Shown here piece by piece: positions 52,036 to 60,724 of a DNA stretch of 64,000 nt. Both the position numbers and the translations under genes were made by a program. The notes beneath the pieces were generated by a model. The model saw nothing but the letters and a program-made list of their open reading frames with translations. It made no database searches and had not been told where the DNA came from. The stretch comes from Shewanella oneidensis MR-1 (lineage in GTDB: Bacteria > Pseudomonadota > Gammaproteobacteria > Enterobacterales > Shewanellaceae): positions 1,240,001-1,304,000 of the forward strand of contig NC_004347.2 of assembly GCF_000146165.2 (NCBI RefSeq), written 5' to 3'. Each line of letters opens with the position of its first letter. The first letter of the stretch is position 1.

Positions 52036-52989
52036 ATAAGTCTTGAAGACACACCCTATTACCATTGCTGTAGTCGCGTTGTTCGCCGGGCATTTTTATG
52101 TGGCGATGATGCCTATTCGGGTAAAAACTATGACCATCGCCGCGCTTGGGTAGAATCGCTACTGTTTGAACTTGAAGCGGTTTTTGCTATTGATGTAGCT
52201 GCTTATGCAGTGATGTCTAATCATCTGCATCTGGTGCTGCGAGTCGATATCGAGACGGCAAATCGTTGGACTGACCGCGAAGTGCTTGAGCAGTGGCATA
52301 AGTTGTTTAAAGGCGATGAATTAACGCAAAAGTTCGCCAGAGGTGAATTGGTTGAAGCTCATGAGGTTAACAGATTAAGGCATTCAATTGCCCTTTATCG
52401 CAGTCGATTATGCGACATTAGCTGGTTTATGCGCTGCCTCAATGAACCTATCGCAAGGCAAGCAAATCAAGAAGATAACTGCACAGGTCGCTTCTGGGAG
52501 GGGCGGTTCAAATCCCAAGCCCTACTCGATGACGCCGCAGTATTAGCCTGTATGACTTATGTGGATTTAAATCCCATTAGAGCACAACTCGCTGATACAC
52601 TAGAACAATCCGACCATACCAGTATTCAGCTACGTATTTGGGCTGCATTAAAAGGTGAGCAGCCCAGCAACCTACTGCCTTTTATTGGTAACGAGTGCGA
52701 CAACCAACCCAATGGCATTGCGTTTTCATTGATGGATTACCTTCAATTGGTGGATGATACCGGCCGAATTATTCGCAATGATAAACGTGGATACATCAGC
52801 GAAAGTAGCGCCAAGATACTGAACAGATTAAATATCCCCCATGACAATTGGCTCAAGCTGACCACCGAGTTTGGCAAACTATTTCATGGTCCAGTAGGCA
52901 CCTTGCAAGAACTGACGGATTACTGCGAACATCTCGAAAAGCGACGACGGCACTTTGCGTCAAGCTGCCAGCACTTTAACAGTAACTGA
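52012..52989 (+). CDS. REP-associated tyrosine transposase (RAYT, Y1/HUH family)
   Basis: A 325-residue single-strand transposase of the IS200-like Y1 family. It begins MPRPRRTQISLEDTPYYHCC, has the HUH-type metal motif in SNHLHLVLRVD (His71, His73) and the probable catalytic tyrosine in CMTYVDLNPIRA. The ATG at 52012 has GGAGG 5 bases upstream; an ATG at 52000 is in frame but lies on that site. RAYTs are usually domesticated single copies that act on repetitive extragenic palindromes; no IS ends are evident here. Confidence 0.9.
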   Translation: MPRPRRTQISLEDTPYYHCCSRVVRRAFLCGDDAYSGKNYDHRRAWVESLLFELEAVFAIDVAAYAVMSNHLHLVLRVDIETANRWTDREVLEQWHKLFKGDELTQKFARGELVEAHEVNRLRHSIALYRSRLCDISWFMRCLNEPIARQANQEDNCTGRFWEGRFKSQALLDDAAVLACMTYVDLNPIRAQLADTLEQSDHTSIQLRIWAALKGEQPSNLLPFIGNECDNQPNGIAFSLMDYLQLVDDTGRIIRNDKRGYISESSAKILNRLNIPHDNWLKLTTEFGKLFHGPVGTLQELTDYCEHLEKRRRHFASSCQHFNSN

Positions 52990-53206
52990 CAACTGCTTAT
53001 ATCACTTCGAAAGTAACCTTTGCAGAACACCTCCCAAGCACTATGGGATGACTTACCTTGCCTGAAATACACTATTTTTGAAGGAATTAGCTCAATCTAT
53101 TACCTCAGATGCAGTCTCAACGACTTTTGATGACTCTCATTCAAATCATTTGAGCTAGAGCTGGTTGCAGGCAAACTGAAAGTGCATTATGTTATTGATT
53201 TAAATT
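52990..53206. other. Gene-free stretch before the toxin remnant
   Basis: No complete gene. A frame reading LFLKELAQSITSDAVSTTFD with stops on both sides (about 53071-53158) may be decayed coding sequence from the same toxin region, but that is a weak guess. Confidence 0.3.
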
Positions 53207-53362
53207 GGGTGGCCAGATTTACTCGGTTCTGGGCAAGATCATGGAGGAATTCCACGTCCAAATATTAAGGAAACTGGTAAGAACTTCACACCAGACGGGC
53301 GTGAATTTATCGATAAAGGTCGTGTGCGTCCCGCACATCCAAACGAAATACCTAGGGGTTAA
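53207..53362 (+). pseudogene. Orphan C-terminal tail of a probable polymorphic toxin
   Basis: A 51-codon frame with no start codon or ribosome site, closed upstream by a TAA at 53201. It reads GWPDLLGSGQDHGGIPRP and continues with NIKETGKNFTPDGREFIDKG and RVRPAHPNEIPRG. The Gly/Pro/His-rich style and the ending are typical of secreted toxin C-termini (Rhs, contact-dependent inhibition or colicin-like). Its stop is one base before the ATG of the next gene, the spacing usual for a toxin and its immunity gene. I infer a displaced or decayed toxin end; the exact family is not recognised. Confidence 0.6.
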
Positions 53363-53363
53363 A

Positions 53364-53813
53364 ATGAGTTACAACAAACCATTTGATTTTGAGATGTTCG
53401 CTTCTGCTAATGTGGGCCATAATATTTCAGGTTATGATTACCTTCATTCAGCATATAAGTCACAAGAGTTGGCTGCTGATTTTATTCTATGGTTTACTAG
53501 GTTATTTTGTCCTGTTTTTAAAATAGTAGATGGTAATGTTTTCATTTCAGAGATGTTTGATACTGTTCGGTATCAAGAGTTAATGAGGGATGGTCATAGT
53601 TCGACACAAGCTCAGTTCTGGTTGAATCTGCTTGAGATAACGGGATTGTTTGATGAACTGTCAACCGAGCAAGCTAAGGAGCTTGCTGAATCTTTAGCTG
53701 ATAGTTGGAACTCGAAACTAAATAAAGAGTTTGGCGTGGGATCAACCTTAGCAAGAACAATTTGTGATGAAGAAACGGGAGAGGTATTTGTAACAATCGG
53801 TGCGCCTGATTAG
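53364..53813 (+). CDS. Hypothetical protein, probable immunity protein
   Basis: A 149-residue acidic, soluble-looking protein without signal peptide. The ATG at 53364 has AGGGG 6 bases upstream, and the preceding toxin-like frame stops one base before. The frame can be read further upstream to 53205, but those residues overlap the toxin tail in another frame. Base composition is more AT-rich than the core genes. It matches no family I can name. Immunity function is inferred only from its position and size. A terminator follows at 53850. Confidence 0.7.
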   Translation: MSYNKPFDFEMFASANVGHNISGYDYLHSAYKSQELAADFILWFTRLFCPVFKIVDGNVFISEMFDTVRYQELMRDGHSSTQAQFWLNLLEITGLFDELSTEQAKELAESLADSWNSKLNKEFGVGSTLARTICDEETGEVFVTIGAPD

Positions 53814-53849
53814 TAGAGAGACCGGACAGGCATAACTCTTTTGTCATTC

Positions 53850-53874
53850 AGCCCCATTTCCTTGGGGCTTTTTC
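53850..53874 (+). terminator. Terminator after the immunity-like gene
   Basis: AGCCCCA (53850-53856) pairs with TGGGGCT (53863-53869) and is followed by TTTTT. Confidence 0.85.
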
Positions 53875-54312
53875 TTGCCTGAAACCGGGCAATTCGACCA
53901 GCGGCCTGGGCAGCGTTTGCCAGTAGAAGTGGGCAGTCTGTAACAGCCGTGTGAGCGATTGGGTGCAGCGCCACTAACTGATGACACTGACGCAATTGAT
54001 CGCTTCTGCTGTTTATGGGTGATCACTTCTACTGCTTTGAGCTGCTCAGTCTGCTGCAAGTGTTGACAAAATGAGTTTTAGAAGAGCATTCGCTTTAGGA
54101 TGGCTTGTTCATCGGTTTTAATACTAACGTTCAATAGTTGCCTTACAAATATTAATCCGAAACTAATGGACTAGAGTAAAAAATCTATCACGCTTTTGTC
54201 CCAAAGCGTGCAGAGTAAGGTTATTAAGTCTACAGGCTACGACAATGCTAAACAGGTGAGCCATGGTGATTAGCGAGACGACCGTCCGCCCCATGGACGG
54301 GGCGGTCGAGCA
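53875..54312. other. Unassigned island sequence with a hairpin
   Basis: About 440 bases without a credible gene. It contains CACGCTTT (54189-54196) and AAAGCGTG (54203-54210), a perfect 8-bp hairpin, and the GC-rich segment around CCATGGACGGGGCGG just before the insertion sequence. A 61-residue minus-strand frame (53810-53995) crosses the terminator and is not believed. The stretch looks like inactive or repetitive DNA. Confidence 0.4.
54304..54312. repeat. Left target-site duplication of the IS10-like element
   Basis: GGTCGAGCA, repeated exactly at 55651-55659. Nine bases is the IS10 duplication length, and the sequence fits most of the IS10 target consensus NGCTNAGCN. Confidence 0.95.
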
Positions 54313-54325
54313 CTGTAGGATCCCC

Positions 54326-55540
54326 TCATAATTCATAGCCCCAACAACCATGAGTTAATGAGAGTTGGGCTAGTTTCTTCGCAGCACAAAGCAAATCATC
54401 TGCTGATATGGGGTAGTCATGCCGTCGCCGCAGCAGTTCTTTGCCCATCCTGATTGTTGATAGCACATTCCTTTTCTTTACCGTGTTGGCTTGGAAGTGC
54501 CGCTGTAATTGCTGTGTTTCTCCGTATAATCCTACCCACCAAAATGCCAGTTGTACCAATAATGCTATCAATAGCAGTATGTCCATCCTCGCCGCATAAC
54601 GTGTTCTGCTATGATGTAAACCAAAGCCATAAGCGGGGCTTTTTAAATCTCTAAAGGTTTCTTCTATTTGCATCCGTTTTTGGTAAATATTAACCAGTTT
54701 TTGAGGCGACATGGCTTCTATGGTCAAGTTGGTCACCAGTGCCCAAGGCTCTTTGGCGGTCAGTTCATACGTCCATTGCGCCGTATGGTGACAGTCTGTT
54801 GTCGTACTTCGCTGACCTTTTCTGCCTTTACTTGGAGCCCTGAACAATACCATCTCGCATAACAAGGGTTTCTTTACCGATAACGCCACTCGCCCAACAT
54901 GTTTTGCGCGACGACTGGCTTTGGGATAAAGCGCTTTTAGCGAAAATTGGCGACCGAAGGGGTGCAGCCGATAGACACTTAATCCTCTGACACGACCCAG
55001 CCAATACCAACCGAGCTGCTCGACTTTTCGAAACCATGGATTACGGAAGCCCGCGTCAGTGACTATCAGCGGGGTAATATTGTCAGGTAACACTTTATGG
55101 AGTTCATTCAGAAACTGATTATGGGCAGTTTGTGTGCCTTGTAGTACTAACGGAAATGTTCGCTCGTAGAGCGTGATAGAGCGGCCCTTAATCGCAATAG
55201 AGGCGCGTAGTGCAATCAGTTCACGACCTTCACGCATATCAGACCAATCCACCAGTATGGTCGGCATCGTATGTGCTGTTAGCAGCCACTTTGCATGCCA
55301 CTGATAAACAGCCAGTCTTTCATGGTGAAGGTGCGGGTTGCCCAATAATCTATCCATGCGTTTTATTGAGTGTTTAGTATGAGTGCTGGTGCCATCAATG
55401 TGCCGCCCTAAATGCGTGAGGGTGAGACAATCCGCGTTGATGAGGGCTTTGCAGGCGACCATGAGTGTATTCAGTCGCTTTTGATGGATTTCTGGACAAT
55501 GTTGATAGAGAGATTGATGTAAGATAGTTAACACTTGCAC
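54326..55540 (-). CDS. IS10-type transposase (IS4 family, DDE)
   Basis: The 404-residue transposase is close to IS10 (402). The catalytic residues are Asp98 (LVDWSDMRE), Asp162 (PLIVTDAGF) and Glu293 in the YREK motif (YQKRMQIEETFRDLK). The start is a GTG at 55540, aligning with the IS10 start, with AGGG 8 bases upstream. That start lies inside one arm of a 13-bp inverted repeat (55533-55545 with 55590-55602), so outside transcripts would hide it. The stop lies 13 bases inside the inner end. The gene appears intact. Confidence 0.96.
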   Translation of the reverse strand: MQVLTILHQSLYQHCPEIHQKRLNTLMVACKALINADCLTLTHLGRHIDGTSTHTKHSIKRMDRLLGNPHLHHERLAVYQWHAKWLLTAHTMPTILVDWSDMREGRELIALRASIAIKGRSITLYERTFPLVLQGTQTAHNQFLNELHKVLPDNITPLIVTDAGFRNPWFRKVEQLGWYWLGRVRGLSVYRLHPFGRQFSLKALYPKASRRAKHVGRVALSVKKPLLCEMVLFRAPSKGRKGQRSTTTDCHHTAQWTYELTAKEPWALVTNLTIEAMSPQKLVNIYQKRMQIEETFRDLKSPAYGFGLHHSRTRYAARMDILLLIALLVQLAFWWVGLYGETQQLQRHFQANTVKKRNVLSTIRMGKELLRRRHDYPISADDLLCAAKKLAQLSLTHGCWGYEL

Positions 55541-55602
55541 CTTGATGCCCTGTGATTGATGTTTGTTCGCACTTCCATCTGATCACACTTCAAGGTGCAA
55601 GT
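55533..55602 (-). promoter_or_regulatory. Inverted repeat masking the transposase start
   Basis: ACTTGCACCTTGA (55533-55545) and TCAAGGTGCAAGT (55590-55602) are perfect complements. The first arm contains the transposase GTG start. A transcript entering from outside would fold and cover the start; one begun between the arms would not. Confidence 0.7.
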
Positions 55603-55650
55603 TCACTCTAATTTAATGATTTATCTGAAAATCATCAGGGGATTCTTCAG

Positions 55651-55659
55651 GGTCGAGCA
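55651..55659. repeat. Right target-site duplication of the IS10-like element
   Basis: GGTCGAGCA, identical to 54304-54312. Confidence 0.95.
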
Positions 55660-55873
55660 TCCAAGGAAGGACTTGCTGCGTGTCGTTGAGCAAATATCAT
55701 GGTTCGCCCTTAAATATGGACTGCATTTAATAACCAAGCAGTGATATTAGCCTTTCAATATTTAACGCTCTTCTGTCCAAAAGTGCGTTATTGAGTTAGT
55801 GGTTACGAGTTGAGTTTGTACGATTAACTCACACGATATAATCAAAACTGTCAGTTCGTGTATAAGTTAGAGC

Positions 55874-55907
55874 AAAAAAAGGGGAGTCTGTTAATCTGAC
55901 TCCCCTT
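55874..55907 (-). terminator. Terminator of the YjiH-family gene
   Basis: AAGGGGAGTC and GACTCCCCTT form a 10-bp stem over a 9-base loop. On the minus strand it is followed by T residues, 25 bases after the gene's stop. The 215 bases between it and the IS show nothing else. Confidence 0.88.
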
Positions 55908-55931
55908 GATATTTCAAAGCTGATGTCGCGC

Positions 55932-57290
55932 TTAGAACAGCAAGTGAGCAACACCCGCGATAACAGGCAGAGTCACTAAAGTACGCAGAATAAACACCAC
56001 GAAGAGCTCAACAAAGTTCACCGGAATTTTACTGCCGATCAGCAGCGCGCCGACTTCGCTCATATAAATCAGCTGCGTTACGGATAGCGCGGCAATGACA
56101 AAGCGGGTCATATCTGACTCGATAGAGCTAGCTAAGATCGATGGAATAAACATATCGGCAAAGCCTACCACGATGGTTTTAGAGGCTTCTGTCGCTTCGG
56201 GAATGTGCAGCAGTTCCAGTAATGGAATAAATGGCATACCTAAATAATTGAAGATAGGCGTATGCTCGGCGATGATCAGCGCCGTGGTTCCAATGGCCAT
56301 AACCACCGGGATAATGCCAAACACCATATCGATAACGTTTTTAATCCCTTCATGTAAAACGGCTTTCACTCCGCCCGCACTGGCTGCTTTTTCAAGTGCT
56401 TTATCAAAGCCCCAAGAGAATGCGCCGTATCCTGCTGGGATCATTTCATCGTCGGGTTGACGTGGGGTATCATCGATATAGTTATCTTTTTTCCATGAGA
56501 GTGGCGGCAACTTAGGCACAATCACTGCTGCGGCGAAACCCGCTAAACATACGGTCAGGTAGAAGGGCACAAACATCGGTTCCAACTTCACCTGTGAGAT
56601 CACCACTAAGCAGAAGGTGATTGACACCGCTGAAAAGGTCGTACCGATAACCGCCGCTTCCCTTTGGGTGTAAAAACGCGCTTCGTATTGCTTGCTGGTC
56701 AGTAAAATTCCTACGCTGCCATCCCCTAACCAAGAGGCCATACAGTCGATGGCGCTGCGACCTGGCAGGTTAAACACTGGGCGCATCACTTTGGTCATCA
56801 AGGTGCCAAACAGTTCTAATAATCCGAAGTTTAATAGCAGTGGCAGTAACATGCCGGCGAAGATAAATACGGAAAACAGTACTGGTAACAGGTCATTAAG
56901 TACTAATGCGCCTGTACTGGAGGAGTTGATTACTGCGGGGCCAATCGCAAAGTAGGTTAAGACGATAAAGATGGCGCCAACAACTCGGGTTATTAGCCAC
57001 ATAGGGCTAATGTTTAGCAAGCCATTAAGGAAGTGATTATTTAACACAAACTTGGGCTTGAGTAATTTGGTTAACACAGACGCAAGCGCCATACTCACAA
57101 CAATCACGGTGACTATGAGGGTTAAGACATCACTTAATACGCTTTGCAGTGCTTTAGAGATGATTGCGATCGGAATCGTAATTGCATCGTTGTAACTGAT
57201 AGGAGTCACAAATAGCAGCAGACCGATCAGCGAAGGGACGATAAAGGTGAGTATCGTCTTAATGTTGCGGTTTTTATGTTCAGTAGCCAA
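55932..57290 (-). CDS. yjiH: YjiH-family membrane protein with nucleoside-recognition (Gate) domains
   Basis: A 452-residue inner-membrane protein with roughly ten helices and the Gate (nucleoside recognition) architecture of YjiH-like proteins. Visible blocks are WLGDGSVGILLTSKQYEARFYTQ in part (SWLGDGSVGILLTSKQYEA), TTFSAVSITFCLVVISQ, and FADMFIPSILASSIESDMTR. It probably transports a small solute, but the substrate is unknown. The start is a TTG at 57290 with AAGGTG upstream; no ATG fits. It is divergent from the DUF998 gene across a 700-base gap. Confidence 0.85.
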   Translation of the reverse strand: MATEHKNRNIKTILTFIVPSLIGLLLFVTPISYNDAITIPIAIISKALQSVLSDVLTLIVTVIVVSMALASVLTKLLKPKFVLNNHFLNGLLNISPMWLITRVVGAIFIVLTYFAIGPAVINSSSTGALVLNDLLPVLFSVFIFAGMLLPLLLNFGLLELFGTLMTKVMRPVFNLPGRSAIDCMASWLGDGSVGILLTSKQYEARFYTQREAAVIGTTFSAVSITFCLVVISQVKLEPMFVPFYLTVCLAGFAAAVIVPKLPPLSWKKDNYIDDTPRQPDDEMIPAGYGAFSWGFDKALEKAASAGGVKAVLHEGIKNVIDMVFGIIPVVMAIGTTALIIAEHTPIFNYLGMPFIPLLELLHIPEATEASKTIVVGFADMFIPSILASSIESDMTRFVIAALSVTQLIYMSEVGALLIGSKIPVNFVELFVVFILRTLVTLPVIAGVAHLLF

Positions 57291-57991
57291 TGGTGTACAC
57301 CTTAAAGTACGAGTCGCACAAAATAAACTTGAATAAATTGCCTCTTAAAGCCACATGCTTGGCGGGCGTAAGCTGCATTTTCATTCAACTCAAAATCGAG
57401 AAGGGGGAAGATTACTCGCTTAGCGCCGCCATGTAAAACGATTCGGGAATTTGTTTGATATAAGCAGCAAAATAGCATAGTTATTTGGGCTGTTTCTAAT
57501 GGATGATTTTTGAGGTTGCCCACTTTTTATTTGCATAAATTTAATTAAATCATTGCTTTACGCCATGCTGTTGCAAGTTGTTTATCAGATTGTTTTATTC
57601 TTAGAGCTGTTCACTTATTGGCGATGTTTTGTTGAAAACTTTCTCAGCGGATCTTCACTAAATACGTTTTTAGATGATTTTTTACCCATGAATGGTAACA
57701 GGGCTTCAACCATCGCAAACCTAATGTGAGCGAGATAACAGTGGCTATCACGGTGAGCTTGTCTTCTGTAACAAAACAGCATTAGCTGAATTGTTTGTGA
57801 GTATTTATTCATTTTTGACTGCAAATTTGCATATGTTTTATTGAATAATGACTTAGCACGGGATTTTCATGTGATGACTAAAAAATCGTTAATAGTGATG
57901 AAAAAATTTTTACGCTAAAGAGGATTAGCACCGCTTTAATTCTTTTCAATTCCATGTAAGTTAGTAGTACTTTGGTTTGGCTAAATTATCC
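57291..57991. other. Long gap with AT-rich palindromes
   Basis: About 700 bases without a credible gene. It carries two perfect 12-base palindromes, ATTTAATTAAAT (57539-57550) and TGCAAATTTGCA (57820-57831), and many A/T tracts. It should contain the promoters of yjiH (minus) and the DUF998 gene (plus). Two short minus-strand frames (57302-57523 and 57615-57824) show no ribosome site or family features and are not accepted. Confidence 0.5.
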
Positions 57992-58699
57992 ATGACTGTT
58001 ATAAAAATGAATCTCGCAACAAGGGGCTCGGCACTTGCCACTAAGTTTGGTTTTATTGGTATTTTGGGATTAGTGCTGGGGATTGGTGTGGCGGTGTTGG
58101 GGTTTGATTATTCTGAGACGCGTTCATTCAACGTTTTAAATCATACTTTGAGTGAATTGGGGACCTATGGCCATTCTGACTTTGCAGTGATTCTCAATGG
58201 CGGTTTGTTTTTTGGCAGTTTAAGTATTGTTTTTTATTGTCTTTCCTCCCTGCAGACGGTAAACGGCTTTTGGGGATATCCCTTCTTTTGTGCGCTGGCA
58301 CTGACATTTTTAGCCTTAGCCTGTGTTGGGTTATTTCCGGTCAATGTATACCACTTGCACATCCTCGCCCTTAAGTGGTTTTTCTACTTCGGTAGCCTAA
58401 GCGCAATCTGTTATTTAATGTGGGTTGGATTTAGCTCATTAAGTCTGCTGCGTTGGACGGTATTATTAGCGCTGTTGGTATTGGTGAGTATGATGACCTT
58501 TCTCTATGCACCGCAGTTAGAGTTGGGGCTAACGGAAGGCGGTAGGCCATTTTATCAAGAAATGGTGCTCCAACTTCCAAGACCTGATTTATGGTGGCCT
58601 GCATTACTGGAATGGATTGGGCTTGTAAGTCTCTTAAGTTGGACTGTGGCCTTGCTGTTAAATCCTCAACCACTCATCAAGGCGCAAGCCCCTGAGTGA
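57992..58699 (+). CDS. DUF998-family membrane protein
   Basis: A hydrophobic protein of about 235 residues with six membrane helices. The segment SFNVLNHTLSELGTYGH near residue 45 is the kind of motif seen in the DUF998 family. The function of that family is unknown. The start is uncertain: ATG 57992, ATG 58007 and TTG 57977 are in frame and none has a strong ribosome site; 57992 is taken. It stands alone, convergent with ubiV. Confidence 0.75.
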   Translation: MTVIKMNLATRGSALATKFGFIGILGLVLGIGVAVLGFDYSETRSFNVLNHTLSELGTYGHSDFAVILNGGLFFGSLSIVFYCLSSLQTVNGFWGYPFFCALALTFLALACVGLFPVNVYHLHILALKWFFYFGSLSAICYLMWVGFSSLSLLRWTVLLALLVLVSMMTFLYAPQLELGLTEGGRPFYQEMVLQLPRPDLWWPALLEWIGLVSLLSWTVALLLNPQPLIKAQAPE

Positions 58700-58746
58700 G
58701 TGGTTGAGATAAGTGATTGAATGGGCTAAATCTATCACTATCAATT

Positions 58747-59616
58747 TTAGCTTAAGGATTTTAGTCCCGCTTCGCCAAACCAATAACCATTACAGTGCTC
58801 ATCGCTAAGAGGATACTGAGCGTCCATTGCCCCGCTATTTAATGCCTCGACCAGCGCATCGGCCTTAGCTATGCACGCCAAACTGCTGGGAGACACGCGA
58901 AACACATCCACGCCAATCTTAACCATTGCGCTGATTTCGCTGCGTAAATCGACACAACTTGCGGATTGTGTTTGGATACCATTTAACCTCAGTAAAGGTT
59001 GAGCCTCTTGGGTTTGTGCCAGTAAACCTTTACTGTATTGACGGCAAACGGTTTCACAGCTGTCCTTGGCAAGTTGGCTATGTCTTGCGGTAAAACAACG
59101 TGCCGAGTGGGCCAGCGGCAAGTAACCATGGCCGAGCACTTCCACTTCGAAGGAGGGCTTTTTATCGACCACTTGGCTCAGCCAAGTCTTAGAAAGCTCC
59201 ACTGGCATCACAAAACGTTGCATCCCCAAACGCTGCAAAATATCTAGACTAGCGCGATTATAGTTGTTGATACTGGCACCGCAGACAAAGGGCTGTTTGT
59301 GCTCTTTGGCAAGATATACTGCCGCCATATCATTGGCTTCAATCATAAATTCGCCATTGTCGACCTGACGTTTAAGCTCAGTGTATTCCGATGGCGCTTC
59401 GATAAGTGCTAGGGTTGAAAGCACCACATCTTTGCCCGCAGATTTCAGCATTTTGGCAAGTTCAAGATAGTCGCCCCATTTGAGCTCACGCCGGCGGCTG
59501 CAGACGGCTTCGCCCAAATAAACTAAGGGAATTTGACTGTTGGCAACCTGCTGATAAAAGTCGATGACCTGCTGTTTTTCCCAGCAATAGAGCAGTGGGC
59601 CGAGGGATATTTTCAT
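58747..59616 (-). CDS. ubiV: UbiV, oxygen-independent ubiquinone synthesis factor (U32 family)
   Basis: UbiV forms a heterodimer with UbiU that hydroxylates ubiquinone precursors without oxygen. The 289-residue U32-family protein keeps the four iron-sulfur cysteines: Cys39 (GEAVCSRRRELKW) and Cys174, Cys187 and Cys191 (ARCFTARHSQLAKDSCETVC). It is downstream of ubiU in the same direction, 33 bases apart. Confidence 0.95.
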   Translation of the reverse strand: MKISLGPLLYCWEKQQVIDFYQQVANSQIPLVYLGEAVCSRRRELKWGDYLELAKMLKSAGKDVVLSTLALIEAPSEYTELKRQVDNGEFMIEANDMAAVYLAKEHKQPFVCGASINNYNRASLDILQRLGMQRFVMPVELSKTWLSQVVDKKPSFEVEVLGHGYLPLAHSARCFTARHSQLAKDSCETVCRQYSKGLLAQTQEAQPLLRLNGIQTQSASCVDLRSEISAMVKIGVDVFRVSPSSLACIAKADALVEALNSGAMDAQYPLSDEHCNGYWFGEAGLKSLS

Positions 59617-59649
59617 AATCGTTTCTTCTTACATGGATTATCACGAAGG

Positions 59650-60651
59650 CTATTGCCAGTTACGCTCGTAGGCACCAAGGGTGGTGATTTGCCCTTCAGA
59701 CACTTTGGCAAGGGCTTGCTCCCAATGGGCTTGCGTCTGGAATTTATCCGGATGATTAAGATAAGTATCAATCGCTTGCCGCCAAACCTTAGTCACTTGT
59801 TCCACATAGGCAGGGCTGCGCTGCCGGCCTTCAATCTTGAGTGACACAATGCCTGCCTTGGCAAGCTCTGGCAGCAAGCTGAGGGTGTTTAAACTGGTGG
59901 GAGATTCGAGCAAATATTGCGGCTTATCATCCTCTTGGGTGAGATAGCGCCCTTTACACACGACGGGATAGCCCATCTGCTCATCCAGCCCTGACTTATC
60001 GATCAAAACCTCATTGAGCCAAGTTAATCTGTCTTGGCCCTGCTCTTGCCAGCGCACGTGCTTTGCCGGTGAGCAAGAGCCGCCCGTATTGGGTGATTGA
60101 CCGGTGACATAGGAAGATAAGTGGCAGCGACCTTCGGCCATAATGCACAAGCTGCCAAAGGCAAAAACCTCTAAATCGACCGGACTGACCTTGGCTAAGT
60201 CGCGCACTTGCTTCATCGACAGCACTCTGGGTAACACCACTCGAGAGACATTAAAAGCCTCTTTATAAAAGCTCAGCGCGCCTAAGTTGGTGGCGCTCGC
60301 CTGTACCGATAAATGCAGCGGGATATGTGGATATTGCCGATGGGCATAGTCAAGCAGTGACAGATCGGCGACGATTAAAGCGTCGACGCCAATTTTTGCG
60401 GCTAAGTCAATCGCCTGATACCAGCGATGCTCCTCATTCGGCTTAGGGAAGGTATTTAAGGTGAGGAAAATTTTCTTGCCCCGCTGATGGGTCAGCTCGG
60501 CCGCTTCTTGTAATTTTGCGGGAGTGAAGTTTAAGCCCGCGAATGAGCGTGCATTAGTATCATCTTTTAACCCGAGGTAGACAGCATCGGCTCCGGCCTG
60601 TAGCGCCGACTTTAGCGAAGCCAGATTTCCTGCTGGACACAACAACTCCAT
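59650..60651 (-). CDS. ubiU: UbiU, oxygen-independent ubiquinone synthesis factor (U32 family)
   Basis: UbiU is the partner of UbiV. The 333-residue protein begins MELLCPAGNLASLKSALQ and has its four cluster cysteines at 169, 176, 193 and 232, the same numbers as in E. coli UbiU (GSLCIMAEGRCHLSS, GGSCSPAKH, YPVVCKGRY). It is divergent from ubiT across 138 bases. Confidence 0.96.
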   Translation of the reverse strand: MELLCPAGNLASLKSALQAGADAVYLGLKDDTNARSFAGLNFTPAKLQEAAELTHQRGKKIFLTLNTFPKPNEEHRWYQAIDLAAKIGVDALIVADLSLLDYAHRQYPHIPLHLSVQASATNLGALSFYKEAFNVSRVVLPRVLSMKQVRDLAKVSPVDLEVFAFGSLCIMAEGRCHLSSYVTGQSPNTGGSCSPAKHVRWQEQGQDRLTWLNEVLIDKSGLDEQMGYPVVCKGRYLTQEDDKPQYLLESPTSLNTLSLLPELAKAGIVSLKIEGRQRSPAYVEQVTKVWRQAIDTYLNHPDKFQTQAHWEQALAKVSEGQITTLGAYERNWQ

Positions 60652-60710
60652 AATGGTGCTCCCTATAAAATAACAGGGGCAGAGTGTAGGGAAGATTGAA
60701 TGGCGGTGAA

Positions 60711-60724
60711 TTGATTTAAAACAG
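60711..60724. promoter_or_regulatory. Possible FNR/EtrA-type site between ubiU and ubiT
   Basis: TTGATTTAAAACAG matches 8 of 10 specific positions of TTGATNNNNATCAA. It lies in the 138-base divergent region that must drive ubiUV and ubiT, whose products matter without oxygen. The right half-site is poor. Confidence 0.35.

Larger units (their letters stand above)
54313..55650 (-). mobile_element. Complete IS10-type insertion sequence (IS4 family)
   Basis: A 1338-base element (IS10 is 1329). The inner end reads CTGTAGGATCCCCTCATAAT; the outer end, read inwards, is CTGAAGAATCCCCTGATGAT. These match at 16 of 20 positions and closely resemble the two different ends of IS10. A 9-base direct repeat (GGTCGAGCA) flanks it exactly, and its transposase is intact, so insertion is probably recent. 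Confidence 0.96.

Noticed and set aside
53810..53995. 61-residue minus-strand frame after the immunity-like gene
   Set aside because: It crosses the plus-strand terminator and overlaps the end of the immunity-like gene; no ribosome site or known family.
57302..57523. 73-residue minus-strand frame upstream of yjiH
   Set aside because: No ribosome site or recognisable motif, and it lies where the yjiH promoter is expected.
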